A stretch of DNA of 64,000 bases from Mesosutterella porci (GCF_022134585.1 NZ_JAKNCT010000009.1:62001-126000); one strand, 5' to 3'. Counted from the stretch's first letter, positions 51,261 through 61,244 are shown. Translations and numbers: made by a program. The notes: a model not told the origin generated them from the letters alone.

Positions 51261-51895
51261 CACCGGCGGCCGATCCGACAGCGGTCGATGTAGTACCCGC
51301 AGGCCGAGATCATCATGAGCGCGTAGGCCATGAGCTCCATGCTCTCTTCTGAAAGCCGCTTGGCGACGTAGCGCCAGTGGTGGTCTTCGATGAAGAAGCG
51401 CCACACGTACTTGTCCGAGCCGTAAAGGCGCGAATAAACGAGCAGCATGCCCAGGCCGGCCAGCATGGTGATGAAGGCGCGCGAGCGGACGAACTGCGCG
51501 AGGCCCTCGAGCGTCTCGTCAAGCCCGCGCTTCCATATGACGTAGAAAAGGCACACGAGGAAGGCCGTGACCGCGTAGACCCAGGCGCCGTGCACGATGA
51601 GGTCGAAGTATGCGTCCTGCTCGCGTATGAAGAGCACGGTCATGAAGCCCGCCATCAGCAGGACGCCGCCGCGCTCCTGGGGCAGCTTCCAGGCCGTGAG
51701 GTAGAAAAACACCATGGTCGCGCCGAGCACGACGTCCTGCACCCACTCGATTGCGGTTTCGGACTCCACGCCGTAATGGGACTGCCACACGCAGGTGGCG
51801 ATCAGCAGCAGGTAGACGAGGGCGCAGCCAAGAAAGGCCAGTGCGCCGTAGAGTATGGTTCTGAAATTTTCCCTGTTGCGGTTTTGGTTTGTCAT
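51260..51895 (-). CDS. Multi-span inner-membrane protein of unknown function (211 aa)
   Basis: Five to six hydrophobic segments (ILYGALAFLGCALVYLLLIATCVW; DVVLGATMVFFYLTAW; GVLLMAGFMTVLFI; VYAVTAFLVCLFYVIW; FITMLAGLGMLLVYS; LMAYALMMISACGYYI). The segment FFIEDHHWRYVAKRLSEESMELMAYALMM is charged and may be functional. Coupled to the YigZ-type gene. No family recognised. Confidence 0.75.
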   Translation of the reverse strand: MTNQNRNRENFRTILYGALAFLGCALVYLLLIATCVWQSHYGVESETAIEWVQDVVLGATMVFFYLTAWKLPQERGGVLLMAGFMTVLFIREQDAYFDLIVHGAWVYAVTAFLVCLFYVIWKRGLDETLEGLAQFVRSRAFITMLAGLGMLLVYSRLYGSDKYVWRFFIEDHHWRYVAKRLSEESMELMAYALMMISACGYYIDRCRIGRR

Positions 51896-52182
51896 GATGT
51901 TCTTTCCCAGGGGGCCCGCGTTTCCGGTTGATGGAAAAAAGGGACGAAGCTGCCATTATCTCATTTAAACGGCGGACGGAATCTCCATCCCGCGTTTTCG
52001 GTATTTTTGGGCGGAAGGCGGATTTTCGAGCGGTTTCCGCCTTCCGCGCAGGCAACAGCGCGAAGCGCTGCGGGTAAGCTTAAAACAAAAAACGTCTTGA
52101 GATTAAAACAATTAAGCGGCCTCAGGGCCTGCGGCCCCGTGGCTTGTGGAGCCGGGCCGCGCAATTCAAGGGAGTCTTGCCG

Positions 52183-53751
52183 ATGGACAGCTTCATACAG
52201 ACCTTAAGCAATCTGGTGTGGTCGCCGGCCCTTGTGGCGCTGTGCCTCGGGGGCGGGCTCTGGTTTTCGATCCGGGGCCGCTTTCTGCAGGTGCGGCTCA
52301 TAGGCGAGATGCTGCGGCTCCTGTTTCAGCACAAGGAGGGCAGCACCGGCATCTCCAGCTTCCAGGCTCTCACGATGACCCTGGCCGGCCGAGTGGGAAC
52401 GGGCAACATCGCGGGCGTGGCCACCGCCATCTGCTTTGGCGGGCCGGGGGCCCTTTTCTGGATGTGGGCGGTGGCTTTTCTCGGAGCTTCCTCGGCCTTC
52501 GTCGAGTCAACGCTCGGGCAGGTCTACAAGGTGAACATCAGCGGGGAATTCCGCGGCGGCCCGGCCTTTTATATTGAGAAAGGGCTTCACAGCCGGGCTT
52601 TCGGCACGGTGTTTGCGATCGTCACGATTCTCGCGGCGGGCTTTCTCTGCCCGGGTGTGCAGAGCAACTCGATCACCAACGCCTTCAACAACGCCTTCGG
52701 ACTGAACGTCTATGTCTCCACCGTGGTCGTGATCTCGCTGCTTTGCTTCATCATTTTCGGCGGCCTCACGCGCATCGCGAATTTCTCGGTCATCGTGGTG
52801 CCCTTCATGGCGCAGATCTACATCGTGGCGGCCCTGATCATCGTGGGCGTGAACATTGAGAAGCTGCCGGGTGTGCTCGAGCTCATCTTCTCCTCGGCCT
52901 TCGGCGCAGATGCGATGTTCGGCGCCATGCTGGGCAGCGCCGTGAGCTGGGGCGTCAAGCGCGGCATCTACTCCAACGAGGCCGGCCAGGGCACGGGTCC
53001 GCACGCCTCTTCGGCCGCCGCCGTCTCGCACCCTGCCAAGCAGGGGCTCGTCCAGGCCTTCTCCGTCTACATCGACACGCTCTTCGTGTGCTCGGCCACC
53101 GGCTTCATGGTGCTGCTCACCGGCTGCTACAACGTGATCGCGCCCGACGGGCGCCCGATCCTCACGCAGCTCGCGGGCGTCGAGGCCGGCCCGGGCTACA
53201 CCCAGGCCGCGGTGGAGTCTCTCATGCCCGGCTGGGGCTCGCCCTTTGTTGCGATCGCGCTCTTTTTCTTCGCCTTCACGACGATCCTCGCCTATTACTA
53301 CCAGGCCGAGACGAACGTCGTTTACCTCACCCGCGGGACGCGGCGCGCCTGGCCGATCTTCCTGCTCCGCGTAGTGTTTCTGATCGGCACGGCCTACAGC
53401 GCGATCAAGAGCGCAGGGCTGGCCTGGGCGATGGGCGACATCGGCATCGGGCTCATGGCCTGGGTGAACTTCGTGGCGATTCTGCTGCTGCAGGGTCCGG
53501 CCTTCAAGTGCCTCAGGGACTACGAGGCGCAGAGAAAGCTCGGACTCGAACCCGCCTTCGATCCTTCGAAGCTCGGCATAACGGACGCCGAGTACTGGAC
53601 TCAGCACCAGCGCGAGGTGAACGAGCTGCTGGAGAAATCCGCCGGCGTCGACAACCGCGTGCTCTCCGAGGAGCAGGAAAGGCGCGACCTTGCGGAGGCG
53701 AAGAAAGGCCGCAGGACGGGGCTTTACGGCTCGCACCGCAACGACGATTAA
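52183..53751 (+). CDS. Alanine/glycine:cation symporter (AGCS family)
   Basis: 522 aa from the ATG at 52183 (AAGGGAG upstream). Conserved SSFQALTMTLAGRVGTGNIAGVATAI, GIYSNEAGQGTGPHASSAA and FFFAFTTILAYYYQAETNVVYL are AGCS hallmarks; about 10 spans. Na+-driven uptake of alanine or glycine. Followed by a strong terminator. Confidence 0.94.
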   Translation: MDSFIQTLSNLVWSPALVALCLGGGLWFSIRGRFLQVRLIGEMLRLLFQHKEGSTGISSFQALTMTLAGRVGTGNIAGVATAICFGGPGALFWMWAVAFLGASSAFVESTLGQVYKVNISGEFRGGPAFYIEKGLHSRAFGTVFAIVTILAAGFLCPGVQSNSITNAFNNAFGLNVYVSTVVVISLLCFIIFGGLTRIANFSVIVVPFMAQIYIVAALIIVGVNIEKLPGVLELIFSSAFGADAMFGAMLGSAVSWGVKRGIYSNEAGQGTGPHASSAAAVSHPAKQGLVQAFSVYIDTLFVCSATGFMVLLTGCYNVIAPDGRPILTQLAGVEAGPGYTQAAVESLMPGWGSPFVAIALFFFAFTTILAYYYQAETNVVYLTRGTRRAWPIFLLRVVFLIGTAYSAIKSAGLAWAMGDIGIGLMAWVNFVAILLLQGPAFKCLRDYEAQRKLGLEPAFDPSKLGITDAEYWTQHQREVNELLEKSAGVDNRVLSEEQERRDLAEAKKGRRTGLYGSHRNDD

Positions 53752-53785
53752 AGCCGGCGCCTGTCCTTCCACAGGACAGAGCTCA

Positions 53786-53823
53786 GGGCTTCGGGGAGGT
53801 CTCTGGCCCCGAAGCCCTTTTTT
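53786..53823 (+). terminator. Terminator of the AGCS symporter gene
   Basis: Perfect 11-bp stem GGGCTTCGGGG / CCCCGAAGCCC followed by six T. Confidence 0.88.
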
Positions 53824-53850
53824 CTGGGAGGCATCCCCCGGCTTTATTTT

Positions 53851-54627
53851 TCAGTAGGAGACCTGAGCGGCGATCCCGAGAGCCCGTACCCGGTCCGCGA
53901 TCGCGTCGAGCGACTCCGCGGGCGCCTTCCTCAGGTCGTGGTCAGGCGTCTCGCGAGCAATGGTGTAAATCGTGACCAGCTTCGGCCGGATCTCTCCGAT
54001 CGCCTTCAGCCAGGGGCCTACGTAGCGCTCGGTCGTATTGTCGACGCTGCGGCCTTCGAAGCTGCCCCGCAGGAACATCGACTGGATGATTGCGCGCGGC
54101 CCGAAGGCTTTCATCCGCTCGAGGATCTCCTCAATCCGATAGTGGCCGTTGGGCCGGTCGACCAGAGTGATGTAGTCGGGATCCACGGTGTCAAGCTTGA
54201 GCAGGGCGTTGTCGACCTTGAGCAGAGACTCGAAGATCTCGGGCTTCGTGATCCTCGTCGCATTGGTGAGGACCGACACCTGCGTGGCGGGGCAGTATTT
54301 GGCGCGCAGCGCCAGGGTGTCGTCCACGATGCCGGGAAAGTCGGGATGGCCGGTGGGCTCGCCGTTGCCCGAGAACGTCATGGTGTCGGGCAGCTTCCCG
54401 GCCTTGCGCATCTCCAGCAGCGTCTCCTCCAGCCGGCGGGCGATGAGTCCGCGCGACGGCATTTTGGACTTCGGGCGGAAGTCGGCGTTGAAGCCGCATT
54501 CACAGTAGATGCAGTCAAACGAGCAGATCTTTCCGTCGGGCGGGCACACGTTGATGCCAAGCGACAGGCCGAGCCTGCGGCTGTGCACGGGGCCGAAGAT
54601 GGGGGAAGGATAAATGATGGTGGCCAT
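53851..54627 (-). CDS. Radical SAM protein (COG0731-like)
   Basis: 258 aa. Cluster motif CSFDCIYCECG in GINVCPPDGKICSFDCIYC, SAM-binding TFSGNGEPTGHPDFPG, then LTNATRIT and LLKLDTVDPDYITLVDRP. Similar to radical SAM proteins annotated near wyosine or maturase families; no partner peptide or substrate gene is adjacent. Convergent with the symporter gene. Confidence 0.88.
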   Translation of the reverse strand: MATIIYPSPIFGPVHSRRLGLSLGINVCPPDGKICSFDCIYCECGFNADFRPKSKMPSRGLIARRLEETLLEMRKAGKLPDTMTFSGNGEPTGHPDFPGIVDDTLALRAKYCPATQVSVLTNATRITKPEIFESLLKVDNALLKLDTVDPDYITLVDRPNGHYRIEEILERMKAFGPRAIIQSMFLRGSFEGRSVDNTTERYVGPWLKAIGEIRPKLVTIYTIARETPDHDLRKAPAESLDAIADRVRALGIAAQVSY

Positions 54628-54778
54628 GGGATCCTCTTTTTTGCCGGTATTTTAATCGAGGCCCTGCTGCAGCGTGCTTCATCATCGGTCCGGCAGACGG
54701 TAAAATACGCTGTTTTGGACGCCTGTCTGTCCGGACCGCCCGGATCTTCGCGCAGGCCGATATTTTCTCAGGCTCGTC

Positions 54779-57700
54779 ATGGCGAAACTGCAGTTTGGAA
54801 CAACCTGGTGGGGCAGAAAATGGCTGGAGGCCCTGCAGCAGGGCCAGTCCGAGCCCGGGCGCGAAAGCCGCGGGCGCAGCTACTTCACCCGCAGCCGCGT
54901 GCTGGGGCTCGAGATCGAAGGCGAAACTGGCAGGTTGCTCGCCCGGGTGCAGGGAACCGCCGCGCGCCCTTACCGGGTCACCCTTCGGCTGCCCCGCATC
55001 GACCCTGAGAAGGCCCGCCGTCTTGCCTCGGCTCTTGCCGCGCACCCGCAGACGCTGGCTCTGCTTCTCGAGCACCAGCTCGAGCCCGGGTTCGACGAGC
55101 TCGCCCGCAGCTTTGGAGTGAACCTCTTCCCGACCTCGGCGGAAGACTTCGCCCCCGTGTGCACGTGCCCTGATGAGCCTGGATGCTGCAAGCACGTCTG
55201 GGCCGTGTTCTATGCGCTTGTGCGCCGCATCGACACCGATCCCTTCGAGCTTTTACGGCTCGGGGGCGTCGATTTCGGCAAAACGCTGCGGGGGCTCGGC
55301 GTGGACCTTGAGGCTCAGCCCCGGACGGGGATCCTTACGATCGATTCGTTCCTTTGCTGGAAGCTGCCCGCGGCGGAAGACGGGGCCGCGGCTGGCTCAG
55401 AACCTCCGAAGGGGTTCGAGGCGGTGCCTCTTTACCGGCTCCAGCCGATGGAAAAGGCGCTGCTGTCGCTGCTGCCCGAGAAGTTCGCTCTGCTGCCCGG
55501 CGGCAGAGCCTGGCTCGCGCGCGTCTGGAACCGGCTGAAAAAGAATGCCGCCCGATGCTGGACGCAGCGCTCCCAGGAGGCGAAAAGCGACGTCTGGCGC
55601 TTTATCGACCGCGGGCCGCTCGGCTCCTACGGGCCCGTGGTTCCGCGGATCGGCATTTTCGACGACAGCCTTGATTTCATCCGCCCGCACCCGGCGGGCG
55701 CCGAGCCGAGGGCTCTCTCGGAGCGCCGCCCCGCGGGCTGGCTGCTCGGAGCGCTTCTGGAGCTCGGGCATGCCGAGGCCCAGGCCCATTCCGCAGGCCT
55801 CGCGTTTTGGGAGCAGTTGGCCACCATCGCGCTCGCCCTGATGAAAAACGGGGCGGTCTCCCCCGTGCTGGTGCGCCATCAGGGGGCCCGCCAGACCGCC
55901 TGCACGCTCGCCTGGGAGCCGGCGCTTGCCTCCTCGCTCGTGCGCGATATTGTCGCCTCCGGCGCCCGCGCCATGGACTCGAGCGGCGTGAAGCCGCTTG
56001 AGCTGCCCCCCGAAAGGACAGGAACGCCCGAGGGGCGTTTCCTCACGGTGCTCACGGTGCTGATCACCGCTTTCGCGCACTATTTTCAGGAAAATGCAGG
56101 CCGCGAGCGGATGAAGCTCGTGCCCGGCCTGTTCCTTGACCGCTACCGCTGCCTTGAGGAGGGAGCCTGCGATGCGGAAATCCAGGCCCTCGAAAGGTAT
56201 CTGCGGCCGCTTGTCTTCTACCAGAGCTCCACGCGCTGGAAACCCGTGGTGACGCTGCGGCGTACAAAAGGCGAGGATCTGTCGGCCAATCTCGGCATCG
56301 TGCCGGCGGCGGCCGCCCGCGAAGTCCGGCCGGTGCTGCTCAAGGACCTGCTGTCCTCGCCCGATTATGCGGCCGACCGCTACTCCGTGCTCTCCGACTT
56401 CCAGATCCTCGCCAAGGCTTACCCGCCGCTGTTGCGGGTGATCGAGACCGGGGGGCTTGCCGTGCGGGTTTCTCAGTCCGACCTGAAGGGCTTTCTCTTC
56501 GATTCGAAGCCGGCGCTCGAGCTGCTGGGCGCGCGGGTGCTGCTTCCAAAGAGCCTGAGAAAACTCCTTCGCCCCTCGCTTGTCGCCAGGATCTCGGGCT
56601 CCTCGGGCGGATCGGCCCGCTCCTTTTTCACCAAGGAGATGCTCTCGGAGTTCTCCTGGAAGGTCGCCGTGGGCGGGCACGAGCTCACCGAGGAGCAGTT
56701 TCGGCAGCTCGCCCGGCACAGCGGTGAGATCGCGCGCCTCGGCGAAGACTACGTGTGGCTCGACCCCGAGGACATCGAGCGGATTGAAAAGAAGCTGTCC
56801 TCCCGGCGCGCCCCGGGCTACGCCGAGCGGCTGCGGGCGGTGCTCACCGGAAAGCTCGACGGCGCGCGGGTTGTGGCCTCCTCGGACATCCTTGCCGAGC
56901 TGCGGCGCATGAACCGGAGCATCGAAGTGCGGCTGCCTGGGTCGGTCCACGCGACGCTGCGCCCCTACCAGATGCGGGGCTTCTGCTGGCTCGTGAAAAA
57001 CTTGAAGCTCGGCCTCGGCTCGCTCATCGCCGACGACATGGGACTGGGCAAGACCCTGCAGGTGATCGCCGCGATTGCGTGGCTCAAGGACGAGGGAGGC
57101 CTCGCCCGCGGCCGGGTGCTCGCCGCGGTGCCCGCCTCGCTGCTCGTCAACTGGGTGCGGGAGATCCGGCGCTTTGCCCCGTCGCTGAGCTGCGCCATTT
57201 ACCACGGCCAGGACCGCCTCCTGCCCGCGCAGGAGCAGATGCCGGATGTGCTGCTCACCACTTACGGAACGCTCAGGCGCGACTTCGACGCGCTCTCGAA
57301 GCGCCGCTGGAGGCTGTTCGTCCTCGACGAGGCCCAGGCTGTCAAGAACACGGGAACCGAGGCCTACGGCGCGGCCTCTGCCTTTCCGGCCTCTCAGGTC
57401 ATTGCCATGACCGGCACCCCGGTTGAAAACCGCCTCATGGAGTACTGGTCGATCTTCTCCATCGTGCAGCCTGGCTTTCTGGGCAGCGCCTCCGAATTCA
57501 GGACCAATTTCGTGAACCCGATCGAGGGTGAGCACGACCCGGAAGTCTCGGAGGCTTTCCGCAAGCTCGTCGCTCCGCTGATGCTGCGGCGCGTGAAAAC
57601 CGATCGCAGCGTGATCGAGGACCTGCCCGAGCGCCTGGTGCAGGACGTACCGGTGAGGCTGCTGCCTGCTCAGGCGGCTCTTTACGAGCGCGCGCTTCAG

Positions 57701-58384
57701 GAAGCGCTGCCTGCGATTAGCGAGGCGGAGAAGGGGGGAGCGAAGGATCGCGTCCGCCGCAAGGCGCTTGTGCTCAGGCTGATCACCGAGCTCAAGCAGA
57801 TCTGCAACTCTCCGTCCCAGTATCTGAAGACCCGGGAGCCGGAGCCCGACAGCGCGAAGGCGCAGGCCCTGCTCGAAATCCTGGCCGAATGCCGCTCGAA
57901 CCGCCGCAAGGCGCTTGTTTTCACGCAGTACCGGGAGATGGGCGAGCGGCTTCAGGACTGGATTGAGAAGCGGTTCGGGCGCCGCCCGCAGTTTCTGAAC
58001 GGCAGCGTCGCGGTCTCGCAGCGCGCGGCCATGGTCGATGATTTCCAGAACAATCCCGACTCGGACATCCTGCTCGTTTCGCTCAAGGCCGGAGGCACCG
58101 GACTCAACCTCACCTCGGCTTCGGTCGTGGTCCACTATGACCTCTGGTGGAATCCTGCGGTTGAAAACCAGGCGAGCGACCGCGCCTGGCGGATAGGCCA
58201 GCAGCGCGACGTGCTCATTCTGCGCTTCGTCACTGAGGGGACCTTCGAGGAACGGATCAACGAGATGCTCACTGAAAAGCGCCGCCTCGCGGATCTTGCG
58301 GTGGGCGAGGGCGAGCGCTGGATCGGGGATCTCTCCTCCTCGCAGATTGAGGAGCTCTTCGGGCTCGGGCGGGAGGGCGGCTGA
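54779..58384 (+). CDS. SWIM zinc-finger SNF2-family helicase/ATPase
   Basis: 1201 aa. N-terminal SWIM finger around residues 125-145 (CTCPDEPGCCKHVWAVF). A long middle region is followed by the SNF2 ATPase: DDMGLGKTLQV (Walker A, about residue 752), VLDEAQAVKN (DExx box, about 850), MTGTPVENRL, and helicase-C motifs LVSLKAGGTGLNLTSAS and ASDRAWRIGQQRDV (about 1137). Likely a DNA-translocating remodeller of transcription or repair complexes. Stand-alone gene, without a methylase or nuclease nearby. Confidence 0.93.
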   Translation: MAKLQFGTTWWGRKWLEALQQGQSEPGRESRGRSYFTRSRVLGLEIEGETGRLLARVQGTAARPYRVTLRLPRIDPEKARRLASALAAHPQTLALLLEHQLEPGFDELARSFGVNLFPTSAEDFAPVCTCPDEPGCCKHVWAVFYALVRRIDTDPFELLRLGGVDFGKTLRGLGVDLEAQPRTGILTIDSFLCWKLPAAEDGAAAGSEPPKGFEAVPLYRLQPMEKALLSLLPEKFALLPGGRAWLARVWNRLKKNAARCWTQRSQEAKSDVWRFIDRGPLGSYGPVVPRIGIFDDSLDFIRPHPAGAEPRALSERRPAGWLLGALLELGHAEAQAHSAGLAFWEQLATIALALMKNGAVSPVLVRHQGARQTACTLAWEPALASSLVRDIVASGARAMDSSGVKPLELPPERTGTPEGRFLTVLTVLITAFAHYFQENAGRERMKLVPGLFLDRYRCLEEGACDAEIQALERYLRPLVFYQSSTRWKPVVTLRRTKGEDLSANLGIVPAAAAREVRPVLLKDLLSSPDYAADRYSVLSDFQILAKAYPPLLRVIETGGLAVRVSQSDLKGFLFDSKPALELLGARVLLPKSLRKLLRPSLVARISGSSGGSARSFFTKEMLSEFSWKVAVGGHELTEEQFRQLARHSGEIARLGEDYVWLDPEDIERIEKKLSSRRAPGYAERLRAVLTGKLDGARVVASSDILAELRRMNRSIEVRLPGSVHATLRPYQMRGFCWLVKNLKLGLGSLIADDMGLGKTLQVIAAIAWLKDEGGLARGRVLAAVPASLLVNWVREIRRFAPSLSCAIYHGQDRLLPAQEQMPDVLLTTYGTLRRDFDALSKRRWRLFVLDEAQAVKNTGTEAYGAASAFPASQVIAMTGTPVENRLMEYWSIFSIVQPGFLGSASEFRTNFVNPIEGEHDPEVSEAFRKLVAPLMLRRVKTDRSVIEDLPERLVQDVPVRLLPAQAALYERALQEALPAISEAEKGGAKDRVRRKALVLRLITELKQICNSPSQYLKTREPEPDSAKAQALLEILAECRSNRRKALVFTQYREMGERLQDWIEKRFGRRPQFLNGSVAVSQRAAMVDDFQNNPDSDILLVSLKAGGTGLNLTSASVVVHYDLWWNPAVENQASDRAWRIGQQRDVLILRFVTEGTFEERINEMLTEKRRLADLAVGEGERWIGDLSSSQIEELFGLGREGG

Positions 58385-58447
58385 AGGCCTCCTCGTCCAC
58401 TCCGCGGACAGAGCGCGCGGAGCTGCATTTGGAAAGGAAAAGAAAAA

Positions 58448-58873
58448 ATGAAGATTGCGGCTGCCGTGCTTATCGCTGCGGCGGGAGTTTTCGCCTCTCA
58501 GGCGGCTTTTGCTGCTTCCCAGGCTGCCTCGAGCCTGGGCGCCTGCCTTTACCGCAGCGCCACTCCCGCGCAGAAGGACGTGTTCATCCAGTGGGCGTAT
58601 GTGACGATCGGAGGGTCCGCGGCGGCAAAGCGCATTCAGCCGATTCCTGAGGCTGCCACTCGGCAGGTGACGCAGCGCACGAAGTCGGCGCTTGCTGCGC
58701 TGCTGCTTCGCTCCTGCCCGGGGGAGACCGCGGCGGCCTTCGCTGCCGATCCCCGCAATGCCGCGGCCGACGCCATGGAGGAGTTCGTCTCGCTCATGAT
58801 GCGCGAGAAGGTCCGCTCGAAAATGAGCGAGCTGCTTAACCGCCCGGGCCGGGGCCGCGGGCTGCTGCCCTAG
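58448..58873 (+). CDS. Small exported protein of unknown function (141 aa)
   Basis: Signal peptide MKIAAAVLIAAAGVFASQAAFA|A with an AXA site; GGAAAGG upstream. The mature protein is helical with two Cys (GACLYRSA; LRSCPGET) that may form a disulfide. No recognised domain. It is 63 nt downstream of the helicase, possibly co-transcribed. Confidence 0.7.
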   Translation: MKIAAAVLIAAAGVFASQAAFAASQAASSLGACLYRSATPAQKDVFIQWAYVTIGGSAAAKRIQPIPEAATRQVTQRTKSALAALLLRSCPGETAAAFAADPRNAAADAMEEFVSLMMREKVRSKMSELLNRPGRGRGLLP

Positions 58874-58942
58874 CGGCGGAGTCCGCGGCCGGACCCTTTT
58901 CTCCGGCCGAAAAGAGCCGGCCCTGCGCCCTCTGCGCTGCAG

Positions 58943-58980
58943 AAAAACAAATCCCCGACCGCCCCCGCGGTTCGGGGATT
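58943..58980 (-). terminator. Terminator of the HU gene
   Basis: Minus-strand stem AATCCCCGA...TCGGGGATT with inner CCGC/GCGG pairing, followed by TGTTTTT. Confidence 0.75.
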
Positions 58981-59016
58981 CGCGCTCCGGCAGGCCTCAG
59001 CAGCCTGCTGGCTCAA

Positions 59017-59334
59017 TTACTTGCGGGCCTTCGCGCGGCTGCGGCAGCCCCTTTTCTTCGGTTCGTTCACGGCTGCCTTGAAAGCGGCGCCCGGAACGAA
59101 TTTCGGCACTTTCGTGGCAGGTATCTTGATCTCAGCGCCGGTGCTCGGATTGCGGCCGGTGCGGGCGGGGCGCTCCTGAAGCTTGAACGTTCCAAAGCCC
59201 ACGAGCGTGAGCTTGTCGCCTGACTTCACCGTCTCCTTCACGGCCGTGAGAACGGTCTCCAGAATGCGGGCGGCCTGAGCTTTCGGCAGATTTTCAGCCG
59301 CAGCGACGCGATCCACGAGTTCCTGACGATTCAT
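59017..59334 (-). CDS. HU-family DNA-binding protein
   Basis: 105 aa. MNRQELVDRVAAAENLPKAQAARILETV, the HU signature VGFGTFKLQERPARTGRNPSTG with the DNA-contacting arm, and FVPGAAFKAAVN. A short basic tail (PKKRGCRSRAKARK) extends beyond the usual 90 residues. Nucleoid-associated protein. Long (about 320 nt) upstream region. Confidence 0.95.
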   Translation of the reverse strand: MNRQELVDRVAAAENLPKAQAARILETVLTAVKETVKSGDKLTLVGFGTFKLQERPARTGRNPSTGAEIKIPATKVPKFVPGAAFKAAVNEPKKRGCRSRAKARK

Positions 59335-59658
59335 AAGAAAAGCCTCCTAAAATCCAAAAATTAGAAAGACAATTTGAAGCCCGGGCCGTGATCCTGGCGA
59401 TTCGGCCGCGAAAGTCTGCCGCTTTTCCCATTGGCCCGCCGCGCGATCCGGCGGCTGAGGGCTGGTGCCAGGCGGTCCGCACCCTGTGTCCATCAGGTGT
59501 CCGTTTGATGTTAGCTGAAAAATTTTTCCTGAAAAAGAGCGGCTTACCCCCGGGCAGGCCGCTGAAAGCCTAAAAAATGAGTAAACAATGCCCTGAGTCA
59601 ATGTTTATCGGGGTTTTGTAGGACTTTGCCGTGGGAAAAGCCCGCAGAGCGGGCGCCT
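59335..59658. promoter_or_regulatory. HU upstream region (324 nt)
   Basis: No coding sequence recognised. A -35-like TTGACT is present on the minus strand (complement of 59596-59601). The left half is GC-rich leader and the right end carries the Sel1-gene terminator. Confidence 0.4.
59636..59654 (-). terminator. Terminator of the Sel1-repeat gene
   Basis: GCCCGC-tct-GCGGGC followed by four T on the minus strand. Confidence 0.55.
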
Positions 59659-60768
59659 TCAGCGGTTTTCGAAAGAGCCGGGCCGGTTTTTCCCGCGCGC
59701 CCGCGCTAGCGCCGAGGCGATGAGTTCTGCGTTGCCGTCTGAGCGGTGCAGCAGCTCCTGCGCTTCGGCTTTTTCGGCCGGACTTGCTACGGCCTCGATC
59801 TCCTCGAGCGCACCGCGCCCGAGAGCGCCCCCCGAGAGTTCTCCAGCCCGGCGTGCGAGGGCGAGAGCCCCGGAGAGGTCGCGCGGCACGCCGTCTCCGT
59901 GCCGCAGGCACGAGCCGATAAAAAGCATCGCCCCGGCGTGTCCTGCGGCCGCGGCCGCACGCGCCCACTCAAGGGCGCGCGCGGGATCGGCCTCGCAGCC
60001 GCGCCCGACAGAGTAAAGCAGCGCGAGCCGGTACTGTGCTTCAGCAAGCCCTTCTGCGGCCGCGCGGCTGATCCATTTGAAAGCCTCCGCGGCGCAGTCC
60101 TCCGGGCGGACCCTCAGGCCAAGCCCCTCGCCGTAGAGCAGTCCCAGTTCAAGCGCGGCCTGGGGGTGGCCCTGGCTCGCCGCCCGCCTGAGCCAGAGCG
60201 TCGCTTGGACGGGGTCGGGACGGCATCCCCGGCCTTGCCGGTAGCAGCGCCCGACGTGCAGCTGCGCGAGCAGGTGCCCCTGCGCTCCGGCGAGCCGAAA
60301 CCAGCTGAGAGCTTCGCGCTCGTTCTTTTCGCTCCCGAATCCGTTTTCAAGCGCGATGCCAAGGTGGTACTGGGCCGCGGCGTTGCCTGAGACGGCGGCG
60401 GCCCGAAAGAGCTCGACGGCCCGCTCCGGGTCGGGCCTGACCCCCTGGCCGCGGGCGTAGAGCAGCCCAAGCAGGGCCTCGCTGGCGGCGTGTTCGCGCG
60501 CGCTCGCCTTTCGAAGCCACTTCGCGGCCTCCCGGTTCTGGATTGAAAGGGGGCGCCCCGAGACGAGCAGTCGCGCAAGCTCGTACTGCGCCTGGGGGTC
60601 GCCAGTGGCGGCAGCGCGCGAGTAGGCCTCCATGTCGGATTCCGTCGCCCTTCTCGCCCGGGGCCTGCCCTGAAGTAGGTCGAGGACGGTGCCGGCCGGT
60701 CTCCCCGCCTCATCTCCGCCCGGGGCAGAAAAGAGGCTCTGGCCGATTTCGCGTGCGCTTTTCGCCAT
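59659..60768 (-). CDS. Sel1-repeat protein (369 aa)
   Basis: From the ATG at 60768; the open frame continues upstream over the membrane protein gene without similarity. At least seven Sel1 repeats (GDPQAQYELARLLVSG; ASEALLGLLYARGQGVRPDPERAVELFRAAA; NAAAQYHLGIALENGFG; HLLAQLHVGRCYRQGRGCRPD; HPQAALELGLLYGEGLG; LAEAQYRLALLYSVGRG; HAGAMLFIGSCLRHGDG). No signal peptide, so cytoplasmic. Protein-interaction scaffold; partner unknown, but coupled to the upstream membrane protein gene (5-nt gap). Confidence 0.85.
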   Translation of the reverse strand: MAKSAREIGQSLFSAPGGDEAGRPAGTVLDLLQGRPRARRATESDMEAYSRAAATGDPQAQYELARLLVSGRPLSIQNREAAKWLRKASAREHAASEALLGLLYARGQGVRPDPERAVELFRAAAVSGNAAAQYHLGIALENGFGSEKNEREALSWFRLAGAQGHLLAQLHVGRCYRQGRGCRPDPVQATLWLRRAASQGHPQAALELGLLYGEGLGLRVRPEDCAAEAFKWISRAAAEGLAEAQYRLALLYSVGRGCEADPARALEWARAAAAAGHAGAMLFIGSCLRHGDGVPRDLSGALALARRAGELSGGALGRGALEEIEAVASPAEKAEAQELLHRSDGNAELIASALARARGKNRPGSFENR

Positions 60769-60773
60769 GGCGG

Positions 60774-61244
60774 TCAGGACGCGGGCAGCAGCCCCGCGAT
60801 CTCCCAGAAGGTCTTTGCGATGTAAAAAAGCGCCGTCCAGGCCCCGAGCCAGAGCAGCCCCAGCGTGATCGCCCGCGACATGGGCATGCGGCGGAACTTC
60901 GGGACGTCGCGGATGGTGCGGGAGATCTCCAGGGCGTGGCGCAGGCCGCAGCAGGCGGTCCAGCAGGCAAGCAGCCCGAGGTCGACGGCGAGAAGCAGCA
61001 ACTCCCAGCCCGGGCGGACCGCAGCAAGCGGCTGAACGACGGCCGCGAAGGTGAGCAGCGCGAGCGATCCGCGCGACCACAGGTGCGCTGTGAGCGCTCC
61101 GTCCCTGTCCCCGATGTGCCTCAGGTCCGTTTCGTGCAGGAGCGTTCCGAAAACAGGAGTGAATATGACGGAGAGCAGAAGCGCCGCCCACGGATTCCAG
61201 ATGTCGTTTTCGTGGAATTCGGGCGATGGCGAGGCGCGGCTCAT
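60774..61244 (-). CDS. Small inner-membrane protein (156 aa)
   Basis: Three to four hydrophobic spans (NPWAALLLSVIFTPVFGTLL; GSLALLTFAAVVQPLAAV; LLLLAVDLGLLACWTACC; ITLGLLWLGAWTALFYIA). The N-terminal WNPWAALLLSVIFTPVFG motif occurs in small uncharacterised inner-membrane proteins often encoded near other genes of unknown function. Operon with the Sel1 gene. Confidence 0.72.
   Translation of the reverse strand: MSRASPSPEFHENDIWNPWAALLLSVIFTPVFGTLLHETDLRHIGDRDGALTAHLWSRGSLALLTFAAVVQPLAAVRPGWELLLLAVDLGLLACWTACCGLRHALEISRTIRDVPKFRRMPMSRAITLGLLWLGAWTALFYIAKTFWEIAGLLPAS

Noticed and set aside
55397-58135. Minus-strand open frame of 912 codons over the SNF2 helicase
   Set aside because: Antisense shadow; composition is typical of reversed GC-rich codons.
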